Assembly: GCA_963728925.1 (NCBI GenBank)
Contig: CAVSMB010000014.1
Span: forward strand, 372,001 to 436,000
Source of the DNA: JBBPZA01 sp963728925
Lineage (GTDB): Bacteria > Actinomycetota > Thermoleophilia > Solirubrobacterales > Solirubrobacteraceae
Length of the DNA stretch: 64,000 nucleotides
Reading direction: 5' to 3'
A program made the translations under genes and the position numbers. This document shows positions 53,225 through 61,876 of the stretch, piece by piece. The notes below the pieces were generated by a model. It searched no databases and was not told where the DNA came from. It saw only the letters and a list, made by a program, of their open reading frames with translations. Within the stretch, counting starts at the first letter, position 1; each line of letters opens with the position of its first letter.

Positions 53225-53899
53225 GCTCCTCCGCCTCGGCCAGCGACGCGGCGAGGCCGCGGCGTGCGCCCTGGCCGGCGAGGCCGAGCTTCGCGTACGC
53301 GTGCGAGAGATGCGTCTCGACGGTCTTGAGGCTCACGTAGAGGCCCTGGGCGATCTCGGGATTCGTCGCTCCCTCGGCCGCCAGCCGCGCGACGCGCAGC
53401 TCGCTGGCCGTGAGGGCGTCGAGGCCCGATCGCGTTGCGCGCCGCGGCCGCGCCCCCGCCGCGCGCAACTCCTCCTCGGCGCGCGTCCTCAGCCGCACCG
53501 CTCCGCACCGGTGCGCCAGCTCCATGCCGGCGGCGAGGTGCTCGCGACCAGCGTCCGCGCGCGGTCCAGCCGCGCGTCGGAATCCTCCAGGAGCGCCGCC
53601 GACTCGCGCAGCAGGGCGATTCCAGGCTCACCACCTTCCAGCAGGCCAGCCGTGCGCAGCGCGACTCCGCACGGACGCTGCAGCCCGGTCGCGCGCGCAA
53701 GGGCGAGCTCCTCGGCGACCAGCGACATCGCCTCGGGCCGCTGCTCGGGCGGGAGGGCGAGCGCCAGGGCCGAGCGCCACGACGAGTACAGCGGCCCGTA
53801 GCCCAACGGGCGGAATATCCCAGCGCAGTCGCGAAGGTCGGCGACCGCAGCGCTCCGGTCGCCGCGGGCGAACGCCAGCCGGCCGCGAAACTCGAGCAT
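53184..53899 (-). pseudogene. C-terminal part of an ATP-binding LuxR regulator, truncated and frame-broken
   Basis: Begins at ATG 53899 with LEFRGRLAFARGDRSAAVADLRDC, the TPR-like helical region of LAL regulators, without any ATPase domain. Near 53540 about ten residues are missing and the frame changes; it resumes with DAGREHLAAGMELAHRCGA and the LuxR HTH (LTASELRVARLAAEGATNPEIAQGLYVSLKTVETHLSHAYAKLGL). The 3' end overlaps the last 41 nt of radA. It is similar in plan to the regulator at 40448. The 5' truncation point abuts gene C. Confidence 0.75.
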
Positions 53900-53901
53900 G
53901 A

Positions 53902-55778
53902 TCGAGCTGCTCGCGGTGCTCCAACGTCGAGAAGTGCGACGGCGAGAAGGCGGACGCCGAGGCGCTGATCGAGTCGACCGACCTCTACGCCTCGCCCTCG
54001 ACGGTGCGCGTGAACGGGCTCGACATCACGCCGCGGCGGGGCGCCACCGTCGTCTTCCACCCGCAGCTCGGGCGGATCGTGTCCAAGGATGCGACCGTGC
54101 GACTCGGCGACGCCACGCTGATCGCAAGCGGGGCGCTCAACCTCGACGTCTCCGCGCGGAAGGGGAGGCGGGTGGCGCTGGGGAGCTTCTCGGGCGTGCG
54201 CGGGCTGCCCAGCCTCGGGAAGTTCCTGCCGACGGGCACGGTGGGGGTCGCCCTCGCCGCCGACGGCGCCCCGGGCACCCGCGGGAACGACATCGCCGGC
54301 ACGGTCTTCAAGACCCCGAGCCTCACCAACCGCCGCAGCGAGATCACCCTCGCGCTCGCCATGCCGTCGATCTTCTCAGCCTTCGCGTCGCCCGAGGAGC
54401 CCTACACGCTGACGCCCCAGGACGCCGGCGGGGGGCTGGCCAAGGTGGCGGGCACCTACGAGCGGACGATCGTCGCCGTCGGCGGGACGGCGTCGATCAA
54501 GGGCATCCCCGTCCTTGGCCGGCTCGACCTCGGCAGCGGCTACCTGCTCTTCGGGGCTCCGGACTACCTGCGCCTCGGCGGGTCGCTCCGCGCCCACATT
54601 CCGGGGGGCTTCGTCGAGGGCCGCGCCGACGGCGAGATTGGGATCGGCAGCGGGCGCTTCAACCTCGAGGTCGGCGGCCGCGCGTGCACTGTGCTCTGCT
54701 ACGGCGGCGTCGTCCTGATCTCGAGCTCCGGGCTGGCCGCCTGCGGCGAGGTGACCTTCAAGATCCCGCCCATCAAGCTCCCGCTGGTGCCTCAGACGAC
54801 CGTGACCTGGAAGCCCGGGATCGGCTGGCGCTACGGGGAGATTTCCGACCATCTACCTGTGGGGCTGCGACGTCGGGCCCTTCCGCGCAGGTCTCCGCGG
54901 CGATCGACGGCTCGCGCGCCTTCACCGTGCCCAAGGGCTCCAGGCAGCAGCTCGCGCGCCTCACCGGCGCCGGCGGGGCCCCCGACGTCGAGGTCCGCGG
55001 GCCCGGCGGCGAGACCGCGACCACGGCCAACGGCCCGCTGGCCGACAGCGGGACGATCCGCATCCTGCGCCAGGCCGACACGAAGGTGACGTGGATCGGC
55101 GTGGGCGGCAAGCTAAAGGCCGGCACCTACACGATCACCCCGCGCCCCGGATCTCCCTTGATCGCCAGCCTCGCCAGCGCTCCCGGTCTGCCTCCGGCCC
55201 GCGTGAAGGCCTCGGTCGCCGGCAAGGGCGATCGCCGGGTGCTGTCCTACGACGTCGGCGCTCGGCCGGTTCAGAAGGTGACCTTCGTCGAGCTCGGCGC
55301 CTCGACCGATCGCGCGCTGCGCACGATGACGTCGGGCAAGGGCAGCGTGCGCTTCGCGCCCGGCGCGCAGGACGTCGGGCGCCACACGATCGTCGCGCGC
55401 GTCGAGCTCGCCGGGCTGGCCCGCCAGCAGATCGACGTGGCGAAGTTCACGGTGGCCAAGCCGCGCAAGCCGGGCCGGCCCGCGAAGCTGAAGGCAGCGC
55501 GCAAGGGCGGCACGCTGACGCTCCGCTGGAAGGCTGCGGGCGGGGCGGCCCGGTACGTCCTCGTCGTGACGCCCCGGGGCGGCGCCGAGAAGTCCTACCG
55601 GCTGCCGGGCAAGCGCCGGTCGGCGAAGCTGAAGGTCGCGGCCACGCAGGCGGGCACGGTGGCGATCCACGCGCTGACGCAGGCCGGGGACGCCGGCAAG
55701 GTCGCCAGCGCGCGCTTCGCCGCGACCAAGAAGCCGCCGACGCGCTTCCGGTCCTTCGCGGAGTTGCGGCGGAAGTAG
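53902..55778 (+). pseudogene. Secreted protein C, 5'-truncated paralogue of protein B, with two frame breaks
   Basis: Open from 53902 without signal peptide or start: VEKCDGEKADAEALIESTDLY, then SPSTVRVNGLDITPRRGATVVFHPQL and ARKGRRVALGSFSGVRGLPSLGKF. The matching order in gene B is TDAYVTPFATINGVSLDAKGS, then IPLGSFPRTGGRSQLGGF. Around 54840-54895 the frame changes twice within 60 nt (GEI, then IYLWGCDVGPFRA, then QVSAAIDGSRAF). The C-terminus, FAATKKPPTRFRSFAELRRK, parallels B's. A product from the internal start at 54004 would not be exported. It is therefore a remnant of the same secreted family. The stop is 122 nt before disA. Confidence 0.72.
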
Positions 55779-55900
55779 CGTCCGCCAATTTCCCGTCCGG
55801 GCCGCCTTGACAAGCGGTCGCGCGCCTGTCGCTCTTGTTTTCGGGAAAAAGCGTGAGCGCAGGGGAAACCCGGTTCCGGCGCGATACAATGGAGTTCCTG

Positions 55901-57013
55901 ATGACATCGCGGACCGGGGAAGAGCTCCGAGAGCTCGACGCAAGGCAGGAGCCCCGGTTGGTCAAGGCACTGGAGATGGTCGCGCCCGGGACGCCGCTGC
56001 GCGAGGGCATCGACAACATCGTCCTGGCCCGCACCGGCGGACTGATCGTCGTGGGCGACCCCGAGGAGCTCGCCTTCCTGCTCTCGGGCGGCATCAAGCT
56101 CGACGTCGACTACGCGCCCCAGCTGCTCTACCAGGTGGCCAAGATGGACGGGGCGATCATCCTCAACGTCAACGCGACCAAGCTCGCGTGGGCGAACGTG
56201 CAGCTCACGCCGGACCCGACGATCCTCAGCCTCGAGACCGGCACCCGCCACCGCACGGCCGAGCGCGTCTCCAAGCAGGTCGACGCGCTGGTCGTCGCCA
56301 TCTCCGAGCGTCGCGACGTCGTCTCCCTCTACGTCGACGGCGCGAAGTACATCCTCGAGGACATCCCCAACGTTCTCGCCAAGGCCAACCAGGCCCTGGC
56401 CACGCTCGACAAGTACCGCAGCCGCCTCGACCAGGTCTCGACGCGCTTGACCGCGCTGGAGTTCGAGGGCGGAGCGACGCTCCACGACGTCCTCACCGTG
56501 CTCCAGCGCGCCGAGCTGGTGACCCGCATGGCCGTCGAGATCGAGCGCTACATCGTCGAGCTGGGGACCGAGGGCCGCCTCATCGAGATGCAGCTCGACG
56601 AGGTCATGGTCGGCGTCGCGGCCGACAAGGGAGCGCTGATCCACGACTACCTCGCCGAGCACTCCGAGGAGGGCTTCGCCGTCGTCCTGGACCAGCTCGC
56701 GCGGCTCGCGCATCAGGACCTTCTCGACTTCGGGCGCCTGGCTGAGCTGCTGGGCTACGACCGCAAGCTGAACACCCTCGACTACCCGTGCTCGCCGCGG
56801 GGCTACCGGATACTCGGGCGCATCCCGCGCCTGCCGAAGCTCCTGGTCGACGAGATCGTGCGGGAGTTCGGAGGGCTCGACGAGCTTCTCGCCGCCACGG
56901 ATGGTGAACTGGAGACGATCGACGGAGTGGGCGAGATCCGGGCGAAGGACATCCGCGAGGGCCTTCGCCGCCTGCAGGAGATCAACCTCGTGGACCGCTA
57001 CCTACAGACATAA
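55901..57013 (+). CDS. disA: DNA integrity scanning diadenylate cyclase DisA
   Basis: 370 residues, makes c-di-AMP while scanning DNA. Seen: the DAC domain PGTPLREGIDNIVLARTGGLIVVGD, the catalytic DGA in KMDGAIILN and RHR in GTRHRTAERVS. A helical spine follows, then the C-terminal tandem HhH DNA-binding domain (GYRILGRIPRLPKLLVDEIVREFGGLDELLAATDGELETIDGVGEIRAKDIREGLRRL). TACAAT (55885-55890) is a strong -10 that overlaps an earlier ATG (55889), so ATG 55901 is preferred. It is followed by carD, as in many actinobacteria. Confidence 0.95.
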   Translation: MTSRTGEELRELDARQEPRLVKALEMVAPGTPLREGIDNIVLARTGGLIVVGDPEELAFLLSGGIKLDVDYAPQLLYQVAKMDGAIILNVNATKLAWANVQLTPDPTILSLETGTRHRTAERVSKQVDALVVAISERRDVVSLYVDGAKYILEDIPNVLAKANQALATLDKYRSRLDQVSTRLTALEFEGGATLHDVLTVLQRAELVTRMAVEIERYIVELGTEGRLIEMQLDEVMVGVAADKGALIHDYLAEHSEEGFAVVLDQLARLAHQDLLDFGRLAELLGYDRKLNTLDYPCSPRGYRILGRIPRLPKLLVDEIVREFGGLDELLAATDGELETIDGVGEIRAKDIREGLRRLQEINLVDRYLQT

Positions 57014-57071
57014 GCCGGCCGGACGTGAGGACGTCGCCCCGGCTTCGACAGGGAGGTACCTGATTCCCGAC

Positions 57072-57629
57072 GTGACCGAAGAGCAGATCATCGAGGACCT
57101 GGAGATCGTCGTCGAGCCCGAGTGCATCGACTTCGAGATCGGCGACAACGTCGTCTACCCCCACCACGGGGCCGGTCAGGTGCTCAAGAAGGAGGACAAG
57201 GAGATCTTCGGGGAGAAGCGCCAGTACCTGACGATCAAGATCCTCCACAACGACATGACCGTGATGGTCCCGTGCGAGAACGCCGGCAAGGCCGGCCTGC
57301 GGCGGGTCATCGACGAGGAGACGGTCAAGAAGGTCCTGGACGTGCTCTCCGACGACATCTCGGAGATGCCGAAGAACTGGAACCGCCGGTTCAAGCACAA
57401 CCGGGACAAGATCAAGACCGGGGACATCTACGAGCTCGCCGAGGTCGTGCGCAACCTCGCGATCCGGGAGGCGGAGAAGGGCCTCTCCACCGGCGAGAAG
57501 CAGATGTTCACCCGCGCCAAGAAGATCCTGGCGTCGGAGCTGATGTACGCGCTGGAGATGGAGGAGGACGAGGCCGAGGCGCACCTCGACACCATCCTCT
57601 CGCGCGACCAGACGGTGGCCGTCGCCTGA
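57072..57629 (+). CDS. carD: CarD-family RNA polymerase-binding regulator
   Basis: About 185 residues, binds the RNA polymerase beta subunit and stabilises open complexes, mainly at rRNA and housekeeping promoters. Seen: the Tudor-like RID domain (FEIGDNVVYPHHGAGQVLKKEDKEIFGEKRQYLTIKILHNDMTVMVPCENAGKAGLRRVI) and the helical DNA-binding domain with the conserved Trp (EMPKNWNRRFKHNRDKIKTGD). The start is uncertain. GTG 57072 is 15 nt from the ribosome site GGGAGG (57051-57056), while ATT 57063, in frame, is 6 nt from it. There are 58 nt between disA and this gene. Confidence 0.92.
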   Translation: MTEEQIIEDLEIVVEPECIDFEIGDNVVYPHHGAGQVLKKEDKEIFGEKRQYLTIKILHNDMTVMVPCENAGKAGLRRVIDEETVKKVLDVLSDDISEMPKNWNRRFKHNRDKIKTGDIYELAEVVRNLAIREAEKGLSTGEKQMFTRAKKILASELMYALEMEEDEAEAHLDTILSRDQTVAVA

Positions 57630-57639
57630 CCGGGCGGAG

Positions 57640-58293
57640 ATGGCGGTCGCGCTCGTCGTGGCCGCCGGCAGCGGCGAACGCCTTGGGGCCCCGAGCCCCA
57701 AGGCGTTTGTCGTGCTGGCCGGTCGCCCGATGCTCGAGTGGAGCCTCGAGGCCCTGCGTGTCGCCGGGGTCGAGCGCATCGTGGTCGCCGTGCCGCCCGA
57801 GCGCATCCACTGGGAGCCCGACCCAGGCGTCACGGTGGTGGCCGGCGGCGCCGCGCGCTCGCACTCCGTCCGCAACGCGCTGGCGGCTGCGCCCGGAGGC
57901 GACGCCGTCATCGTCCACGACGCGGCCCGCCCGCTTGCCGAGCCCTCGCTCTTCTCGCGCTGCCTGGAGGCGCTGGCCGACGCGGAGGCGGCGGTCGCCG
58001 CCGCCCCCGTGACCGACACCGTCAAGGAGTGCGACGCCGGCGGGGTGGTCCTCGCCACCCTCGACCGGTCGCGCCTGTGGGCCGTGCAGACCCCGCAGGC
58101 CTTTCGCCGCGAGGCCCTCGAGGGCGCGCTCGGGCAGCCCGACGACGTGCTCGCCGCGGCGACCGACGACGCCGGCCTCGTCGAGCGCTCGGGCGGGCGC
58201 GTGCGCGTCGTGCCGGCCTCGTCCGCCAACTTCAAGGTCACGACGCCGCTCGACCTGCGGATCGCCGAAGATCTCCTGCGCGAGCGATGCTGA
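57640..58293 (+). CDS. ispD: 2-C-methyl-D-erythritol 4-phosphate cytidylyltransferase
   Basis: 217 residues, MEP-pathway isoprenoid synthesis. Seen: the CTP-binding VALVVAAGSGERLGAPSPKAFVVLAGRPMLEWSL, VTVVAGGAARSHSVRNAL, VIVHDAARPL, VTDTVKE, LWAVQTPQAFR and ATDDAGLVE. Intact. A strong hairpin (57677-57707) is encoded inside the first 23 codons. Its end overlaps the PHP gene by 7 nt. Confidence 0.95.
   Translation: MAVALVVAAGSGERLGAPSPKAFVVLAGRPMLEWSLEALRVAGVERIVVAVPPERIHWEPDPGVTVVAGGAARSHSVRNALAAAPGGDAVIVHDAARPLAEPSLFSRCLEALADAEAAVAAAPVTDTVKECDAGGVVLATLDRSRLWAVQTPQAFRREALEGALGQPDDVLAAATDDAGLVERSGGRVRVVPASSANFKVTTPLDLRIAEDLLRERC
57677..57707 (+). terminator. Hairpin within the ispD start region (13-bp stem, 5-nt loop)
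   Basis: AACGCCTTGGGGC, loop CCCGA, GCCCCAAGGCGTT: a perfect 13-bp stem encoded over the conserved GERLGAPSPKAF segment and followed by TGTCG. The protein sequence is constrained, but the symmetry requires particular synonymous codons. It could attenuate ispD expression after carD or be chance in a GC-rich gene. Confidence 0.5.
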
Positions 58294-59114
58294 CCGACTA
58301 CCACGTCCACCTGCGGCCCGACGAGGACGCGGCGACTGCCGAGGAGCACATCACGGCGGCCAACGCAGAGCGCTATCGCGCAGCGGCGGAGGAGCACGGG
58401 ATCGCCGAGCTCGGCGTGGCCGAGCACGTCCATCGCTTCACCGCGGCCCTCGAGGTGTGGCGCCACCCCTGGTACCGGCGCTGGGCGCGCGACGACCTGG
58501 AGGCCTACGTCGAAGTGGTGCGCGAGGAGACCGACTTGCGCCTCGGGCTGGAATGCGACTTCCTGCCGGGGCGCGAGGACCGCCTGGCGAACCTCCTGGA
58601 GCCCTACGACTGGGACTACGTCGTCGGGTCGGTGCACTTCCTGCGCGAGGAGAGCGTCGACGCCGAGGACTTCGACGTGTGGGACCGCGCGGCCTCGGCC
58701 GACCAGGTGTGGAAGCGCTACTTCGAGACCCTCGGCGAGGCGGCGCGCAGCGGGCTCTTCGACATCCTCGCCCACCCCGACCTCGTGAAGGTGTGGGGCC
58801 CCGAGCGCCCGCGGCCCGACGGCGACCTGCGCCGCTTCTACGAGCGCGCGATGGACGGAATCGCAGAGGGGCAAGTCGCCGTCGAGGTCTCGACCGCGGG
58901 CCTGCGCAAGCCGGTCTCGGAGATCTACCCCGACCCCGCCTTCCTTGCGATGTGCCTCGAGGCCGGCTGCCCGGTCGCCCTCTCCTCCGACGCCCACGTG
59001 CCCGCCCAGATCGGCTTCCGCTACGAGCGGGCGCTCGAGCTGCTCGACGGGCTCGGGGTGACCGAGCTCGCGGTGTTCGAGCGTCGGGAGCGGCGCCTGG
59101 AGCCGATCGGATGA
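58287..59114 (+). CDS. PHP-domain phosphatase (histidinol-phosphatase-like)
   Basis: 275 residues. Metal-binding motifs of the PHP family: TDYHVHLRPDEDA (His pair), GVAEHVHRF, LGLECDFLPGRE (Glu), VVGSVHFL, DILAHPDLVK and, near the end, LSSDAHVPAQIG (Asp/His). The set appears complete for a trinuclear site. It resembles HisK/HisJ-type histidinol-phosphate phosphatases, though PHP enzymes also act on other phosphates. The ATG overlaps ispD by 7 nt and its stop overlaps the ispF ATG, so it is co-translated in the MEP operon. A role in that pathway is not known. Confidence 0.85.
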   Translation: MLTDYHVHLRPDEDAATAEEHITAANAERYRAAAEEHGIAELGVAEHVHRFTAALEVWRHPWYRRWARDDLEAYVEVVREETDLRLGLECDFLPGREDRLANLLEPYDWDYVVGSVHFLREESVDAEDFDVWDRAASADQVWKRYFETLGEAARSGLFDILAHPDLVKVWGPERPRPDGDLRRFYERAMDGIAEGQVAVEVSTAGLRKPVSEIYPDPAFLAMCLEAGCPVALSSDAHVPAQIGFRYERALELLDGLGVTELAVFERRERRLEPIG

Positions 59115-59602
59115 GCCCGCCGGGGCCGCGCGTCGGCGTCGGCTACGACGTCCATCGCCTCGCCGACGGGCGGCGCCTCGTCCTCGGCGGCGTCGAGATC
59201 GACCACGAGCGCGGCCTTGAAGGGCACTCCGACGCCGACGTGCTGGCCCACGCGGTGCTCGACGCGCTGCTCGGCGCGGCCGCGCTCGAGGACATCGGCG
59301 CCCACTTCCCCGACACCGACGAGCGCTGGCGCGACGCCGACTCGCTCGCGCTGCTGCGCGAGGCGACCGCGCTGCTCGCCGCCCGCGGGCTGCGGCCCGG
59401 CAACGTCGACGCGACGGTGGTCATCGAGCGCCCGCGGCTCGCCCCCCATCGCGAGCTCATGCGCGAGCGCCTCGCCGCCGCCCTCGGCCTGCCGGCCGAG
59501 CGCGTCAGCGTCAAGGCGACGCGCGGTGAGGGCATGGGCTTCGTCGGCCGCGAGGAGGGCGTTGCGGTGATGGCCGTGGCGCTCGTCGAGCCGCTGGGGT
59601 GA
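59111..59602 (+). CDS. ispF: 2-C-methyl-D-erythritol 2,4-cyclodiphosphate synthase
   Basis: 163 residues. Seen: the zinc-binding GVGYDVHRLADGRRLVLGGVEI and EGHSDADVLAHAVLDALLGAAALEDIGAHFPDTD, then VDATVVIERPRLAPHRELMRERLA, VSVKATRGEGMGFVGREEGVAVMAVA. Intact and of normal length. It is the last gene of the radA-disA-carD-ispD-ispF run; cysS, which often follows in actinobacteria, is absent here. Confidence 0.95.
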   Translation: MSPPGPRVGVGYDVHRLADGRRLVLGGVEIDHERGLEGHSDADVLAHAVLDALLGAAALEDIGAHFPDTDERWRDADSLALLREATALLAARGLRPGNVDATVVIERPRLAPHRELMRERLAAALGLPAERVSVKATRGEGMGFVGREEGVAVMAVALVEPLG

Positions 59603-59609
59603 CGCGGCG

Positions 59610-61127
59610 TCAGCCGCAGGGCCCCACGGCGGGCCGGCGCGACAGCGCGAGAAGCGCCGTCGCCGCGAGCAGCGAGCATCCGGCCGCGGCCACGGCGAAC
59701 CACAGGGCCCAGCCTCCCGGCGGGGTCCACTCCGGCGCGCCCCAGCTGAGCAGCGAGCCGTGCAGGCCCAGGGCCGAGCGCTGCGCGTTGCGCCACAGCG
59801 CGAGGAGATGGACGGTCGCCGCGGCGACCGGCACGGCGACGACGAGCGCCCGGAGCACGACGGCCCGCAGGCGGTCACGGTTCTCGCTCACGAGCTTGCC
59901 CGCGAGGAGCGGGAGCGCGACCACGATGGGCAGGAGGTACCGGCCCTGGAGGCTCGCCCCGGTGAAGCGGATCGTGACGAGGTAGAGGGCGATGGGGACG
60001 AGCGGAACGGCGATCGCCGTCGCGACGAGCACGACTCGATCGCGCGCCGTGCGAACCGCGAAGAGCGCCGTCGCGACCAGCGCGACGACGATCGCCAGCC
60101 ACAGCAGCGATCCCCAGCCCGGGAGCGCGAACTCGAGATAGGCCGGCGCGAACACGAGCTGGTGCGCGGCGTCGTCGAACTGGCGCAGCCCCGCGCGCAG
60201 GCCTCCGCGGGCATTGGCGACACCGAACACCGCGTCCGGTCCGTAGAAGCGGTCCCACGCCCAGCTGAGCGCGAGGCCGCCCAGGACGGCGGCGGCGGCG
60301 ACCCAGGCGACGCGGCGGTTGTGAACGAGGCGCCACGCGACCCGCAGCCCCACCACCGCCACCCCGAGTGTGATCGCCAGCGCGACCCAGACCGGCGACG
60401 TCGGGCGGCTCAGGGCGAGCAGCGTCCCGCTCACGCCCGCCGCCGTCCACACCCACGCCGGCGAGGGATCGGCGGCTCGACGCGTGGCGTCGCGCCGCAG
60501 CCGCAGGAGGGCGGCGACTAACGCCACGCCGGCGGCGATCTCGAGCCCGCTGCCCGTGAGGCTCGTCGTGCAGAAGAGCATCATCGGCGTCACGGCGGCG
60601 ACGAGCCCGAGGAGCGAGACGGGGCCCGCGGCGTGATTCCAGAGCAGCGCGACAGCGGTTGCGAGCAGCGCGAGACACGGGAGCAGACCGGCGAGCCGCC
60701 CCCAGCGCAGGGCGGGCACGGCCGCGGGGCCGAGCCGGACGCCGGCGGCGGGAAGCAGGTAGGGGAGCGGCTGGTAGTCGCCCACGTAGGTGGTCATGCG
60801 AGCGCCGCTCGAGGCCCGAGGCGCCACGTCGAGGCAGGCCGCCGAGCGGCTCGGGTCGAGCACATAGCACCCCGGGTCCGGCGGGACGAGGCGGGCGGGG
60901 ACCGCGACCTCGCGCGAGTTCATCGCCAGCCACGCCTCCCGCCTGCTGAGTTCGGCGGCCGGGCGCGCCGTGAGCTCGTCGCCGGTCAGCGTGCCACCGG
61001 CGACGCCGACGGCGCGCAGGTAGTGAGCCTCCTCGTCGGGAGCGGCGAACGGGGGGTTGGCGAACGCCCAGACGAGCGCGATCAAGGCCCACGCGGCGAC
61101 GAGGACCAGGGGTGTGCGAGCGCTCAT
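59610..61127 (-). CDS. DUF2142-family polytopic membrane protein
   Basis: 505 residues with about 11-12 TM helices. Seen: the N-terminal RTPLVLVAAWALIALVWAFANPPFAAPDEEAHYLRA, whose NPPFAAPDE(x)HY motif is the hallmark of DUF2142, an extracytoplasmic loop with two cysteines (GCYVLDPSRSAACLDV), and GDYQPLPYLLPAAG. The D-E pair and the GT-C-like layout suggest a lipid-linked-sugar glycosyltransferase, which is not proven. ATG 61127 is chosen because the preceding frame (34 codons) is charged and non-conserved. It is convergent with ispF. Confidence 0.82.
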   Translation of the reverse strand: MSARTPLVLVAAWALIALVWAFANPPFAAPDEEAHYLRAVGVAGGTLTGDELTARPAAELSRREAWLAMNSREVAVPARLVPPDPGCYVLDPSRSAACLDVAPRASSGARMTTYVGDYQPLPYLLPAAGVRLGPAAVPALRWGRLAGLLPCLALLATAVALLWNHAAGPVSLLGLVAAVTPMMLFCTTSLTGSGLEIAAGVALVAALLRLRRDATRRAADPSPAWVWTAAGVSGTLLALSRPTSPVWVALAITLGVAVVGLRVAWRLVHNRRVAWVAAAAVLGGLALSWAWDRFYGPDAVFGVANARGGLRAGLRQFDDAAHQLVFAPAYLEFALPGWGSLLWLAIVVALVATALFAVRTARDRVVLVATAIAVPLVPIALYLVTIRFTGASLQGRYLLPIVVALPLLAGKLVSENRDRLRAVVLRALVVAVPVAAATVHLLALWRNAQRSALGLHGSLLSWGAPEWTPPGGWALWFAVAAAGCSLLAATALLALSRRPAVGPCG

Positions 61128-61293
61128 CGTCTCGCGTTCTCGCGGGCGGCGACGGCCGCGTGTCAACAACCGGGCACGCTCAGGCGAGTCCTCTGATGAG
61201 CGGGCCAGCCATTCGTCCGTTGCCGACACCAGGAATCTCCAGGCGCGGTGATGCTGCGGCTAGATTGCCTGCACCCGAGACATTGGAGCGACG

Positions 61294-61506
61294 ATGAGCC
61301 CCGACCAGTCGTCCGGCGTGGACGAGACGACCGACACCGACGGTGCGCTGCTCGCCACGGCAGCGGAGGCCGACCTCGAGCCGGCGTCGGCCAGAAGCGC
61401 AAGCAGCGGTGGCGAGCACCCACCGGGGCACGCAGCGCCGGAGGAGTCAGCGTCTGCCGGGGATTCCTCCGGGCCCGCCGCTCGTCGCCAAGCCAATCCC
61501 TCGTAG
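61294..61506 (+). CDS. Small acidic, low-complexity protein
   Basis: 70 residues: SPDQSSGVDETTDTDGALLATAAEADLEPASARS, then Ser/Gly/Ala-rich to the end. No family and no secondary structure to speak of. It is supported by GGAG 8 nt before the ATG, a TAGATT -10-like sequence at 61259-61264, and a run of 70 open codons ending 11 nt before the next gene with its own strong ribosome site. Probably the first gene of a two-gene unit, but it could be a non-coding leader. Confidence 0.45.
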   Translation: MSPDQSSGVDETTDTDGALLATAAEADLEPASARSASSGGEHPPGHAAPEESASAGDSSGPAARRQANPS

Positions 61507-61517
61507 GAGGCCCGAGC

Positions 61518-61868
61518 ATGTTCCGCTTCAGCAACAACTATCCCTCGACCGTTTGGGTGATGCTCGAGTGGCACCACGCGAACTGCCCGGACGGGGGCGA
61601 CTGGGAGAAGAAGGGCTGGTGGCAGATCGAGCCCGGACAGTCCGCGGTCGCCTACGGCGGCGACGTCAATGACGTCAACAGCTCCTGGTACTGGTTCGCC
61701 CATGCCCGCGACGGCGCGGTCTGGGCCGGCCCCTTCCAGGAGATCGTCCCCGACCACGCCTTCGACTGGTGCACGAACACCGCTGACACGAGCTCTCGCA
61801 CGATTGGCATGCGCGAGGTGGACGTCGGGAACGTCGACAACTACACCGTCAACCTCACGTCCGGCTGA
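61518..61868 (+). CDS. DUF1036-like protein
   Basis: 116 residues: FRFSNNYPSTVWVMLEWHHANCPDGGDWEKKGWWQIEPGQSAVAYGGDVNDVNSSWYWFAHARDGAVWAGPF split at W-rich strands, then IVPDHAFDWC and a C-terminal VDNYTVNLTSG. The pattern (hydrophilic start with an F-N pair, GWW-x-I-x-PG, YW-x-A-x-x-DG-x-VW-x-G) is that of DUF1036 proteins. It has no signal peptide. AGGAGG lies 7 nt before the ATG, one of the best ribosome sites in the window. Function unknown. It converges on the LapA gene with a small GCGACT/AGTCGC hairpin at 61873-61887. Confidence 0.8.
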   Translation: MFRFSNNYPSTVWVMLEWHHANCPDGGDWEKKGWWQIEPGQSAVAYGGDVNDVNSSWYWFAHARDGAVWAGPFQEIVPDHAFDWCTNTADTSSRTIGMREVDVGNVDNYTVNLTSG

Positions 61869-61876
61869 GGGGGCGA

